The notes beneath the pieces are model-generated. The model worked only from the letters and a program-made list of their open reading frames with translations, searched no databases and was not told the origin of the DNA. Below, piece by piece: positions 1-11,872 of a stretch of 64,000 bases of DNA. The stretch's first letter is position 1, and the number at the start of each line of letters is the position of its first letter. The position numbers and the translations under genes are program-made. The DNA is from Plantibacter sp. Leaf314 (GTDB taxonomy: Bacteria; Actinomycetota; Actinomycetes; Actinomycetales; Microbacteriaceae), in contig NZ_LMOB01000002.1 of the NCBI RefSeq assembly GCF_001423185.1, forward strand, positions 3,572-67,571, read 5' to 3'.

Positions 1-168
1 CGTCCCAGATGTCCTCGAAGGCTGGATCGTTGCGCTGTTCAGGGAGAGCGAGGTTCGACACGCGTGCAAGGCTATCAGCGCCGGGTCGACCGCCCGATCG
101 ATCGAGGGCGGCGCTGTACCAGGACCCGCTCGTCGACTTGCGGTATTTCCTCTCAGTCGTGCGAGTTG

Positions 169-197
169 TTGAAATTCCTGCATGGAGGGTCTACGGT
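169..197 (+). promoter_or_regulatory. Promoter of the SatD-like gene
   Basis: A TTGAAA -35 (169-174), a 17-base spacer and a TACGGT -10 (192-197) give a well-formed sigma70/HrdB-type promoter about 30 bases before the GTG start at 228. No other gene is visible in bases 1-168. Confidence 0.55.
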
Positions 198-227
198 GAG
201 CGTGAACCGACTGACGGGAGGAATGCC

Positions 228-860
228 GTGTTCGTCCTCACCGTCGACCAGATCGCCAGCCGGACCGGCCCGGACCGCGCCGGAACCGTCATCGACGCCG
301 TCAACGAGCGGTTCCGGGACCGTCTCCTCCTCCCCGCGGAACGGACGGCGGGCGACGAGTTCCAGCTCGCCACCGAGGACGCCGAGCTGGCGCTCACGAT
401 CGCCCTCGACCTGCTGCGTGACCGGGGATGGAGCGTGGGCGTCGGTCAAGGAGACGTCCGCCGACCGCTTCCCGAGTCGACCCGCGCGGCCACCGGGCAG
501 GCCTTCTACGCCGCGAGGGACGCCGTCACCCGCGCCAAGCGCGCGCCCTTCCGATTCGCGCTGGACGCCGCCGACCGGGAACGAGGCGCCGACCTCGAAG
601 CACTCATCGTCCTCCTGTTGCACCTCCGGGACCGCCGCACCGCCGGCGGCTGGGAGGTGGCCGACCTCCTCGCCTCGGGTGCGACGCAGACGGAGGCGGC
701 GGAACGGCTCGGGATCACGGAGAGTTCCGTGAGCCGCCGAGTGGCCGCGGCCGGCATCCGGGCCGAAGCCGCGGCGACCACCGCGCTCGTCCGACTCCTG
801 GTCGAGCTCGACCAGCACTCGGACACCCCCCATTCCGTCGATCGAAAGGACGAGCGATGA
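228..860 (+). CDS. SatD-like protein with C-terminal helix-turn-helix
   Basis: This 210-residue protein resembles the SatD family: an N-terminal MFVLTVDQIASR stretch, a TAGDEFQ motif near residue 45, a VGVGQGDV segment, and a GQAFYAARDAVTRAK segment. The C-terminal third (ATQTEAAERLGITESSVSRR) is a helix-turn-helix. The reading frame is open upstream to base 9, but the GTG at 228 follows a GGGAGG ribosome site (216-221) with six bases of spacing and lies just behind a good promoter, so I start it there. It overlaps the next gene by ATGA. SatD-family genes are often next to a membrane partner, as here. The function is not settled: acid or stress tolerance is reported for streptococcal SatD, and DNA binding is inferred from the helix-turn-helix. 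Confidence 0.7.
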   Translation: MFVLTVDQIASRTGPDRAGTVIDAVNERFRDRLLLPAERTAGDEFQLATEDAELALTIALDLLRDRGWSVGVGQGDVRRPLPESTRAATGQAFYAARDAVTRAKRAPFRFALDAADRERGADLEALIVLLLHLRDRRTAGGWEVADLLASGATQTEAAERLGITESSVSRRVAAAGIRAEAAATTALVRLLVELDQHSDTPHSVDRKDER

Positions 861-1456
861 ACCTCTTCGTGCTCACCCCGCTCATCTGGCCGACCATCGT
901 CGGCCTCCTCGGGAGCGCCCTGCTCTTCCTCCTGCTCGGGCGGCTGCTCGCCGCGCGGCTGGCGAACCGGCTCATGGTCGCCCTCGCCGTCCTGATGGCG
1001 ACCGGCGCGCTCGCGACGGCCCTCGTCCCCGCCACCCCGCCGAGCGGCCCGGCCCTCCTGCTCCTCGGCACCTTCGTCCTCGCCGTGGCGGTCGCGGGCG
1101 GCGGGCCGGTCGCGTCGTTGGTGCTCTCGCTCGCGACGAAGGGCACCGTGGCACCCGGTGTCCACGGCGGCATCCTCGTGGGAGAACGGCACACGGGCGA
1201 GTCGCAGGTCGTCGGCCGTCCGATCGAAGTCCTCCGCGGCGGGATGGCCATCGGCGTCCTCGAACGGCTCGCCCTCGTGGCCGCCCTGTTCTCCGGCTAT
1301 CCGGAGGCGATCGCCGTCATCGTTGCGGTCAAGGGCGTCGGCCGTTTCAGCGAGCTGGACTCGGCCGAGGCACGCGAACGGTTCATCATCGGCTCGCTGG
1401 CCAGCCTCCTCTGGGCGGCAGGCGTGGCGTCGATCCTCGTCATCGCTCGGGGCTGA
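857..1456 (+). CDS. Integral membrane protein paired with the SatD-like protein
   Basis: This 199-residue protein is strongly hydrophobic, with about five predicted membrane spans (around residues 6-27, 35-55, 63-85, 125-145 and 175-197) and a short charged stretch (SELDSAEARERF) before the last span. It starts in an ATGA overlap with the SatD-like gene, so the two are almost certainly cotranslated. I recognise no catalytic motif. By position it is the membrane partner of a SatD-type pair (SatE-like), but a transport or sensing role is only a guess. Confidence 0.7.
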   Translation: MNLFVLTPLIWPTIVGLLGSALLFLLLGRLLAARLANRLMVALAVLMATGALATALVPATPPSGPALLLLGTFVLAVAVAGGGPVASLVLSLATKGTVAPGVHGGILVGERHTGESQVVGRPIEVLRGGMAIGVLERLALVAALFSGYPEAIAVIVAVKGVGRFSELDSAEARERFIIGSLASLLWAAGVASILVIARG

Positions 1457-1464
1457 GCCGCTCG

Positions 1465-2082
1465 TCAGTCGGCGGCCCGGGGCGACCGACGATAGGGCGA
1501 GACGGTCGCCTCCCCGGGAAGGACGAACCGCCACGGATACGCCGCGCCACCGCCGACCCCGCTGACACCGGTCCTCGGCCCGCTCACCGGATCCGACACC
1601 CGCTGCGGCAAGGCGAGGTCGAACGGCGGAGCGGCGAGGTCGTCGCCGGACTGGGCGAGCGTCACGCCGAGGGCGACCGTCAGCCGTGCCGGCCCTCGGG
1701 CGAGGTCACGGGCGGACACGCGCTCGCCTCGACGCCGTCGGGCGAGCTCCTCGCCTCCGACGACCTCTCCGGCTCGCAGCAGCACCGCCGACGCGGTTCC
1801 GACCGGCGAGCACACCACGTTGATGCACACGTGCATGCCGTAGCTGAAGTACGCGTACAGGTGGCCTGGCGCACCGAACATCGGACCCGTCCGAGGTGTG
1901 GGTCCGCGATGGGCGTGCGAGCCGGGATCCTCACCGACGCCGAGATAGGCCTCGACCTCGGTCAGCCTGACCGACACGGTGCCCTCCGGCGTCGTGTGGG
2001 ACAGCACCGCGCCGAGCAGCGCCGGCGCGACCTCCAAGGCCGACGCCGAGGTCAACGCGTGCAACGCACCGGCCGCCGTCAT
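1465..2082 (-). CDS. 3-methyladenine DNA glycosylase (AAG/MPG family)
   Basis: This 205-residue base-excision repair enzyme removes alkylated purines such as 3-methyladenine and hypoxanthine. Family marks are RLTEVEAYLG near the N-terminus (the Glu activates the catalytic water), DPGSHAHRGPTPRTGPMFG, HLYAYFSYGMHVCINVV, and the ARGPARL segment. The length is normal for bacterial AAG. It lies 15 bases after argH on the same strand, so it probably shares the arginine transcript, a known arrangement in some actinobacteria. It converges with the membrane gene ending at 1456. Confidence 0.88.
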   Translation of the reverse strand: MTAAGALHALTSASALEVAPALLGAVLSHTTPEGTVSVRLTEVEAYLGVGEDPGSHAHRGPTPRTGPMFGAPGHLYAYFSYGMHVCINVVCSPVGTASAVLLRAGEVVGGEELARRRRGERVSARDLARGPARLTVALGVTLAQSGDDLAAPPFDLALPQRVSDPVSGPRTGVSGVGGGAAYPWRFVLPGEATVSPYRRSPRAAD

Positions 2083-2097
2083 GAGACCCGGCGCCGC

Positions 2098-5755
<3,658 letters not shown>

Positions 5756-5759
<4 letters not shown>

Positions 5760-6667
5760 GAGTCCTCCGGGACGACCTCGGTGCCGGAGCCGTTCTGGGT
5801 GAACACCTCGAGCAGGATGGAGTGCGGCACGCGGCCGTCGATGATGGCCGCCTTCGCGACGCCACCGTCGACGGCGTCGAGGCAGGCGGTCATCTTGGGG
5901 ATCATGCCGGATTCGAGGCTCGGAAGCATCTGCCGCAGCTCCGTGGTCGTGATCCGCGAGACGAGCGAGTCACGGTCGGGCCAGTCGCTGTACAGACCGG
6001 CCACATCGGTCAGGATGACGAGCTTCGCCGCGCCGAGTGACACGGCGAGCGCAGCGGCGGCGGCGTCCGCGTTGACGTTGAGCGTCTGTCCGGGGTGGTC
6101 GAGGTCTGGAGCGATCGAGGACACCACCGGGATGTTGCCCGCGTCCAGGTAGGCCTGCACGGACGAGGGTTCGACGGTCACGACGTCGCCGACGAGGCCG
6201 ATGTCGACGGGCTCCCCGTCGACGACGACGGAACGACGGCGTCCGCCGAACAGGCCGGCGTCCTCACCGGAGAGGCCGGCCGCGAGTGGACCGTGCTCGT
6301 TGATACGGCCGACGAGCTCAGGGTTGACCTGGCCGGTGAGCACCATCCGGACGACGTCCATGGCCTCCGGCGTGGTGACCCGGTATCCGCCGCGGAACTC
6401 ACTGTGGATGTCGAGGCGTTCCAGCATGGCGGAGATCTGGGGTCCTCCACCGTGGACGACGACGGGCTTGAGCCCCGCATAGCGCAGGTAGACCATGTCC
6501 TCGGCGAAGGCCTGGGCGAGTTCGTCGCTCACCATGGCGTTGCCGCCGAACTTCACGACGATCGTCTGGTCGCGGAAGGCCTTCAGCCAGGGCAGGGATT
6601 CGATGAGGGTGGCCGCCTTGATGGCAGCCTCCTCGGGCGAGTTGTCTCGGTACTCCGTCATCGTCAA
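5756..6667 (-). CDS. argB: Acetylglutamate kinase
   Basis: This 303-residue amino-acid kinase phosphorylates N-acetylglutamate. It shows the nucleotide-binding [10 protein letters not shown] start, [19 protein letters not shown] and the LTDVAGLY segment. In arginine makers with the cyclic (ArgJ) route this is usually the arginine-inhibited step. It overlaps argJ by ATGA at its 5' end and argD by ATGA at its 3' end, so the central genes of the operon are tightly coupled. Confidence 0.95.
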
Positions 6668-7836
6668 CTCGCGTACGCGCTGTTCTCGTGCACGTAGTCG
6701 TGCGTGAGGTCGTTCGTCCAGATGGTCGCGCCCGCCTCGCCGGCGTGGAGGTCGATGAGGACGTGCACGGCACGGGGAGCGAGGTCGACGAGTTCACGCG
6801 GCTGATCGGGCTCTCCCGCCGTACACACCTGGACACCGTTCATCGCCACGTCGATCCCGTAGGGGTCGAATGCGGCGCCCGTGGTCCCGACGGCCGCGAG
6901 CACGCGACCCCAGTTCGGATCGTTGCCGAAGACGGCGGCCTTGAACAGGTTGCTGCGCGAGACGGCACGAGCGACCTCGACGGCGTCGTCCTCTGAGGAC
7001 GCCCCGACGACCTCGATGGCGACGTCGTGGGCCGCGCCCTCGGCGTCGGCCTGCAGCTGGAGGGTGAGATCGCGGCAGACCTCGGTGAGTGCCGCGATGA
7101 AGTCGGGCAGGTCCGGGGTCGCTCCGCTCGCCCCGGAGGCGAGCAATGAGACGGTGTCGTTGGTGGACATGCAGCCGTCGGAGTCGAGACGGTCGAAGGT
7201 GACCCGCGTCGCGCTCCGGAGGGCGCGGTCGAGTTCCGCCGGCTCGAGGACCGCGTCGGTCGTGATGACGACGAGCATGGTGGCCAGCCCTGGCGCGAGC
7301 ATGCCGGCTCCCTTGGCCATCCCGCCGATGGTCCACCCGTCGGCCGATCGATGCGTCGCCTGCTTCGGCTTCGTGTCGGTCGTCATGATCGCGGTCGCGG
7401 CATCGAGGCCGGCCGCCTCACCGGCGCCACCCTCCATCGTGATCGCCCGGGTCGCATCCCAGACGCCGGCGGTCAGCTTGTCGAGGTCGAGCTGCTCGCC
7501 GATCAGTCCCGTGGAGCAGACGAGGACGTCGCCCGCGGAGACCTCGAGGCGCTCCGCGACCGACTCCGCCGTCGCATGCGTGGTCTGGAACCCGCGCGAC
7601 CCCGTGTAGCAGTTCGCGCCACCGGAGTTCAGGACGATGGCCGAGACGATGCCGTCCTCCATGACCTGCTCGCTCCAGAGGACGGGGTTCGCTTTGCACC
7701 GGTTGCTCGTGAACACCGTCGCCGCATGCTGCAGCGGTCCGACGTTCTGGACGATGGCGAGGTCGAGCCCGCCCGAGGTCTTCAGGCCGCAAGCGACCCC
7801 CGCCGCCACGAATCCTGCTGCTGCTGTCACACTCAC
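6664..7836 (-). CDS. argJ: Glutamate N-acetyltransferase / ornithine acetyltransferase
   Basis: This 390-residue proenzyme moves the acetyl group from acetylornithine back to glutamate, which closes the acetyl cycle. The self-cleavage site is visible in [14 protein letters not shown], with the nucleophilic Thr at residue 186, so the mature enzyme should be an alpha/beta heterotetramer. N-terminal [11 protein letters not shown] and [10 protein letters not shown] are typical. Whether it is bifunctional (also uses acetyl-CoA) cannot be told here; no argA is in the window. It overlaps argC and argB by ATGA. Confidence 0.95.
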   Translation of the reverse strand: MSVTAAAGFVAAGVACGLKTSGGLDLAIVQNVGPLQHAATVFTSNRCKANPVLWSEQVMEDGIVSAIVLNSGGANCYTGSRGFQTTHATAESVAERLEVSAGDVLVCSTGLIGEQLDLDKLTAGVWDATRAITMEGGAGEAAGLDAATAIMTTDTKPKQATHRSADGWTIGGMAKGAGMLAPGLATMLVVITTDAVLEPAELDRALRSATRVTFDRLDSDGCMSTNDTVSLLASGASGATPDLPDFIAALTEVCRDLTLQLQADAEGAAHDVAIEVVGASSEDDAVEVARAVSRSNLFKAAVFGNDPNWGRVLAAVGTTGAAFDPYGIDVAMNGVQVCTAGEPDQPRELVDLAPRAVHVLIDLHAGEAGATIWTNDLTHDYVHENSAYAS

Positions 7837-8876
7837 GGTGCCACTCCGTTCACACTGAGGCCGGTCGACTCGGGGAGTCCGAGTGCGAGGTTCGCCGATT
7901 GGATCGCCGCTCCGGCGGTCCCCTTCACCAGGTTGTCGACGGCGGTCACGACGACCACGCGTCCGACGGCCTCGTCGACCGCCAGCCCGATGAGCGCGGT
8001 ATTAGCACCGAGCACGTCCGCCGTCCGCGGGAAGGCCCCCTCCGGCAGGACCTGCACGAAGGGTTCGCCCTCGTAGGCCGACTCCCACGCGGCGCGCACC
8101 TGTGCGGCCGTGGTGCCCGGGACGATCCGCGCCGTCGAGGTCGCCAGGATGCCCCGCGACATCGGCACGATGACCGGGGTGAAGGAGATGGTCGCCACGT
8201 CCGCTCCCGCCGCTCGCAGACTCTGCGTGATCTCGGGGATGTGGCGGTGGGTTCCGCCGATCGCGTACGGGTTCGCGGAGCCGAGCACCTCGCTCGCCAG
8301 CAGGTTGAGCTTCAGGCTCTTGCCGGCGCCGGACGGGCCGACCGCGAGCACGGACACGAGGTCGAGCGGCTCGATGACGCCGGCGGCGATGCCCGGCGCG
8401 AGCGACAGGGCGACCGTGCTCGCGTTGCACCCGGGGGCGGCGATCCGCTTGGCGCCGACGAGTGCGTCGCGGCCCCGGCCGGTGGTGGTCTGCAGTTCGG
8501 GCACGCCGTACGCCCAGGCACCGAAGTAGTCGCCGCCGTAGAACGCGTCCCAGTCGCCCTCATCGACGAGCCGGTGGTCGGCTCCGCAGTCGACGACCAG
8601 CGTCTCGGGCGGGAGCGAGGCGGTGACCTCCCCCGACTTGCCGTGCGGCAGGGCCAGGAAGACGACGTCGTGCCCGGCCAGGACCTCGGGCGTCGTCGCC
8701 TCGAGGACCAGATGCCGGAGCGATCGGAGGTGTGGCTGGTGGTCGATGAGTGGTTGACCGGCGTTCGCGTGCGCGGTCACCGTCGTGACCTCGAAGTCGG
8801 GATGGTCGGCGAGCAGCCGAAGCAGCTCGCCTCCTGCGTAACCGGATGCGCCGGCGACGGCGACAGAGAAGGACAT
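7833..8876 (-). CDS. argC: N-acetyl-gamma-glutamyl-phosphate reductase
   Basis: This 347-residue NADPH-dependent reductase makes N-acetylglutamate semialdehyde. It has the Rossmann [14 protein letters not shown] motif at the N-terminus and the catalytic Cys150 in APGCNAST. It is the first gene of the arg operon. No ribosome site precedes the ATG, but a TAAGGT hexamer lies at exactly -12 to -7, so the mRNA is probably leaderless. No arginine-repressor box is obvious upstream. Confidence 0.95.
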   Translation of the reverse strand: MSFSVAVAGASGYAGGELLRLLADHPDFEVTTVTAHANAGQPLIDHQPHLRSLRHLVLEATTPEVLAGHDVVFLALPHGKSGEVTASLPPETLVVDCGADHRLVDEGDWDAFYGGDYFGAWAYGVPELQTTTGRGRDALVGAKRIAAPGCNASTVALSLAPGIAAGVIEPLDLVSVLAVGPSGAGKSLKLNLLASEVLGSANPYAIGGTHRHIPEITQSLRAAGADVATISFTPVIVPMSRGILATSTARIVPGTTAAQVRAAWESAYEGEPFVQVLPEGAFPRTADVLGANTALIGLAVDEAVGRVVVVTAVDNLVKGTAGAAIQSANLALGLPESTGLSVNGVAP

Positions 8877-8882
8877 GGCTCT

Positions 8883-8888
8883 ACCTTA
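8883..8888 (-). promoter_or_regulatory. -10 box of the arg operon (leaderless)
   Basis: TAAGGT on the minus strand at -12 to -7 from the argC ATG places transcription start at the start codon. I see no convincing -35. The rest of 8877-9077 shows no gene. Confidence 0.45.
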
Positions 8889-9077
8889 TTGAGTGGACGC
8901 TCGGGTGGCGGAGGCGGCGACTCCTGGACGACTGCACCGTCTCGTGGACCGTGCGGGCATCGGGGTCGCCTAGCGTCGCTCTGCGGTGGAGCGCGTGGAC
9001 ACGCGACGGCGGAGGGCGCGGAGCGTGATCGCCCGCGAAGAACCCTGTGCCTGGAAACGTGCCATGCCGAGAGCGTA

Positions 9078-9767
9078 CTACGGCGACGAGGATGCGGACG
9101 AATCCGGACCGGACGCCGCGCGCTCCGCGATGAGCGCCGCCTGGACCCGGGACCGGGCATCCAGCTTCACGAGGATCCGCGACACGTGTGTGCGCGCCGT
9201 CGCCTCCGACAGGCTCAGCGCGGCGGCGATCCCCGCGTTGCTCAGTCCCGCTCGGAGCTGCGCGAGCACCTCCCGCTCCCGCGGTGTGAGGGCGGCCAGT
9301 CCCGGGTGGACGGTGACCGGACCGGTGACGACTGGAGGGCTCGATGCCGCCAGACGGTCGAGTACCCGGCGTGTGACCTCGGGAGCGAGGACCGCCTCCC
9401 CCGCATGGACACGACGGATGGCATCGACGAGGCCGGCGGCCGAGACCGTCTTGACGAGGAAGGCGTTCGCCCCGGCGGCGAGCGCGTCGTCGACGTAGCG
9501 GTCGATCGCGAAGGTCGTGAGCACGATGATCGCCGGCGGCGGGTCGACCGCGGCGAAGATGGCCGGGATCGCGTCGATGCCGGAGGCCCGCGGCATCTGC
9601 ACGTCGAGGAGGACGACGTCCGGCCGGTAGCGGGTGGCCTGGGTGACGACGGACTCCCCGTCCACCGCCTCGGCGACCACCAGGATGTCGTCCGGCTCGG
9701 CGAGCAGGGCACCCAACCCGGCCCTGACGGCCGCGTGGTCGTCCGCGATCAGGACGGAGATCGTCAT
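9078..9767 (-). CDS. NarL/FixJ-family response regulator
   Basis: This 229-residue protein has an N-terminal receiver domain (residues 1-120: acidic DD at 9-10, phosphoacceptor Asp55 in LLDVQMP, conserved Lys in FLVKTVS) and a C-terminal LuxR-type helix-turn-helix (LTPREREVLAQLRAG through THVSRILVKL). The frame is open far upstream, but that part is a shadow of the kinase gene. The ATG at 9767 overlaps the kinase stop by ATGA. The target genes are unknown; the neighbouring membrane protein is one candidate. Confidence 0.9.
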   Translation of the reverse strand: MTISVLIADDHAAVRAGLGALLAEPDDILVVAEAVDGESVVTQATRYRPDVVLLDVQMPRASGIDAIPAIFAAVDPPPAIIVLTTFAIDRYVDDALAAGANAFLVKTVSAAGLVDAIRRVHAGEAVLAPEVTRRVLDRLAASSPPVVTGPVTVHPGLAALTPREREVLAQLRAGLSNAGIAAALSLSEATARTHVSRILVKLDARSRVQAALIAERAASGPDSSASSSP

Positions 9768-11047
9768 GTCGTCACCCCCGCGGTGACCCGGGCCGGCGGC
9801 GTTCGAAGCATCCCGGTCGGCACCGTCACCGACATCCGCCACTCGGCACCGTGAGGGCCCGCGGTGAGGTCCCCTCCCACCAGCCGCGCCCGCTCCGCCA
9901 GGCCGACGAGGCCGACGCCGCCGGAACCGACGAGGGCCGATGCGACCGGCGACGACGGCAGCGGATTGCTGAGCACGACCGAGAGTGCGCCCGGCGGCAG
10001 CGAGATCTCGACCCGCACCCGCGCGCCCGGCGCGTGCTTCGCGGCGTTCGTCAGCCCCTCGACGAGGGTCCGCAGTCCGACGATCGACGTCTGCGCCGGG
10101 ACCTCGGCGAGCGCCGCGTCCCCCGGCATCCGGAGGTCGATCTCGACACCGCTGGCGCGGGCGACGTCGACCGCACGGGCGATCTGCTCGCCGGTGAGAC
10201 GGTCGGGCGCCGATACCGGCACGTCTGCGGAGGGGTCCCCACGCAACACGTCGATCATCGTGCGCATGTCCGCCAAGGCTTCCAGACTGCCGGCTCGGAC
10301 GAGTTCCACGGTGTGACGGAGGGTCGCCTCGTCGGCAGGCGTCCGTCGTTCCAGCGCCGCGGTCGACTGCATGGCGATCGCCGACAGGTGTCCGGCGATG
10401 ACGTCGTGGAGTTCGCGGCTGAGTTCGAGCCGTTCCCGGGTGACGGCGTCCTGGCGGAGGGCGGTGGCGGCCTGCGCGATCGTGTCGGCACGCTCCCGTT
10501 GACGTTCCGCCTCGAGGCGCGGGTACCGCACCATCCTGCCGAACCAGATCGAACTGGCCAGGATCACGGGGACGGTGATGAGCGAACCCAACAGGACGCC
10601 TCCGTCCAGACGCGCGGCCGCGACGACGTCGTCGGTGAACCAGAAGACCGCGAAGACGCTGACCGCTGCGACCGCGATCGCCGTGCACACGAAGGCGGCG
10701 ATGTCGACGAGGCGCGACCGTGAGTAGAGCGCGGCGGCGTAGGCGAGGTCTGACAGCACGACGAGGACCCCGACGCTGCTGCTGCCCGTCGACAGCGCTT
10801 CCGCGAGGGTGATCAGCGCCCCCAGCAGGAGCATGGTCAGCGGGCGGCGTCGCCGGAACACGTGCACGACCAGGACGGCGGCGAGGAAGACCAGCATCAC
10901 CGGCGCCGTCGACGGGGTCGCCGCCATACTCCAGGGGATCTGGAATCCGATCAGCGCGAACAGGAGCCCGACGACGGCGCAGACGACGGTGACGACCGGT
11001 TCCCGGTGTCGACTCACCCATGAGCGAGGTCCTTCAAGCGCAGCCAT
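9764..11047 (-). CDS. Two-component sensor histidine kinase (HisKA_3 type)
   Basis: This 427-residue kinase has five or six membrane spans in residues 15-165 with almost no extracytoplasmic domain, a short coiled-coil (EAERQRERADTIAQAATAL), a HisKA_3 dimerisation region with phospho-His214 in SRELHDVIAGHLSA, and a GHKL ATPase domain (GLTNAAKHAPGARV, then GVGLVGLAERARLVGG). That layout is typical of NarL-partner kinases that sense signals at or in the membrane. It is coupled by ATGA to the regulator behind it. The start at MAALEG is the best in-frame ATG, although its ribosome site is weak. Confidence 0.88.
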   Translation of the reverse strand: MAALEGPRSWVSRHREPVVTVVCAVVGLLFALIGFQIPWSMAATPSTAPVMLVFLAAVLVVHVFRRRRPLTMLLLGALITLAEALSTGSSSVGVLVVLSDLAYAAALYSRSRLVDIAAFVCTAIAVAAVSVFAVFWFTDDVVAAARLDGGVLLGSLITVPVILASSIWFGRMVRYPRLEAERQRERADTIAQAATALRQDAVTRERLELSRELHDVIAGHLSAIAMQSTAALERRTPADEATLRHTVELVRAGSLEALADMRTMIDVLRGDPSADVPVSAPDRLTGEQIARAVDVARASGVEIDLRMPGDAALAEVPAQTSIVGLRTLVEGLTNAAKHAPGARVRVEISLPPGALSVVLSNPLPSSPVASALVGSGGVGLVGLAERARLVGGDLTAGPHGAEWRMSVTVPTGMLRTPPARVTAGVTT

Positions 11048-11188
11048 GCGTCCATCAGACCAGTTCCCGGCGGCAGACGCGAGCGCCGGAGGGACGACGC
11101 GCCCGTACGCAGTTCCGCTGACGACGCCGGCGCAGGATCCGCAGCTCGGTCGATGTGGGGCAGCACGCCGCTGCGGGAGCATCGGGAC

Positions 11189-11833
11189 ATGGACAGCTTC
11201 ACGGAACTCTTCGGGACCAGCCCGCTCATCTGGGCCATCCTCGGCGCGGAGGGCGCGTTCTGGATCCTCCTCTTCGGCGGCTTGGCGGTCCGCTACCTGC
11301 TGCGGCGGCGGCTGCTCAGTTCGATCATGCTGATCGGGGTGCCGCTCGTCGACCTCGTCCTCCTCGTCCTCACCGCGATCGATCTGGCCGGCGGCGAGGA
11401 ACCGAACCTCACACACCTCCTGGCGACCATCTACCTGGGATTCACCGTGGCCTTCGGACACGCGCTCATCACGAAGACTGACGGCTGGTTCGCCCACCGG
11501 TTCGCCGGGGGCCCGGCACCGCAGGCGAAGCCGAAGTCCGGGCCCGCGTACGTTCGGGCCGCGTGGCTCGAATGGCGTCGGGTGCTGCTCGCCGTGAGCA
11601 TCGCCATCGGCGGACTCCTCGCGATGCAGGCCATGGTGGGGTGGTCCGTGCCCTCCTCGTTCGCGGAGGCGAACGACGACGTCATCTGGGGCATGATCGT
11701 CAAGCTGCTCGCCATCACGGCGATCTGGCTCGTCGCAGGGCCGGTGTACGCGGTCCTGTTCCGGAGCGCCGCGGCACAGCCCGACACCACGGAGCGGGTA
11801 TCCGATCCGATTCGGTCGCACTCAAGGCCCTAA
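11189..11833 (+). CDS. Five-span membrane protein, function unknown
   Basis: This 214-residue protein has about five predicted spans (around residues 10-35, 43-65, 75-95, 125-148 and 164-188) with a cytoplasmic-looking loop between spans 3 and 4 (FAHRFAGGPAPQAKPKSGP). I recognise no motif that gives a function. The ATG at 11189 has GGGAG nine bases upstream; an open frame reaches 11153 but lacks a better start. It is transcribed away from the two-component pair, with 141 bases between the starts, so it is a plausible target of that regulator. Confidence 0.7.
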   Translation: MDSFTELFGTSPLIWAILGAEGAFWILLFGGLAVRYLLRRRLLSSIMLIGVPLVDLVLLVLTAIDLAGGEEPNLTHLLATIYLGFTVAFGHALITKTDGWFAHRFAGGPAPQAKPKSGPAYVRAAWLEWRRVLLAVSIAIGGLLAMQAMVGWSVPSSFAEANDDVIWGMIVKLLAITAIWLVAGPVYAVLFRSAAAQPDTTERVSDPIRSHSRP

Positions 11834-11842
11834 CGGGGGTGC

Positions 11843-11864
11843 GCTATCTCATATCTGAGATAGC
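11843..11864 (+). promoter_or_regulatory. Inverted repeat, candidate operator of the HTH-MurA gene
   Basis: Two perfect 9-base arms, GCTATCTCA (11843-11851) and TGAGATAGC (11856-11864), flank a 4-base spacer. The right arm overlaps the -10 hexamer (11861-11866) and ends eight bases before the ATG. An XRE-type dimer bound here would block the promoter. I did not see another copy in the window by eye. Confidence 0.6.
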
Positions 11865-11866
11865 AT
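11861..11866 (+). promoter_or_regulatory. -10 box of the HTH-MurA gene (leaderless)
   Basis: TAGCAT lies at exactly -12 to -7 from the ATG at 11873. There is no ribosome site, so the mRNA is probably leaderless. Confidence 0.5.
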
Positions 11867-11872
11867 GACGCC

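Noticed and set aside
45..75. A GGTTCGA stretch that looked like a tRNA T-loop
   Set aside because: The flanking bases do not pair into a five-base stem and no acceptor or anticodon arm can be drawn.
9078..11021. A 647-residue frame covering the response regulator and the kinase
   Set aside because: Only the last 229 residues look like a protein; the rest is the shifted frame of the kinase gene.
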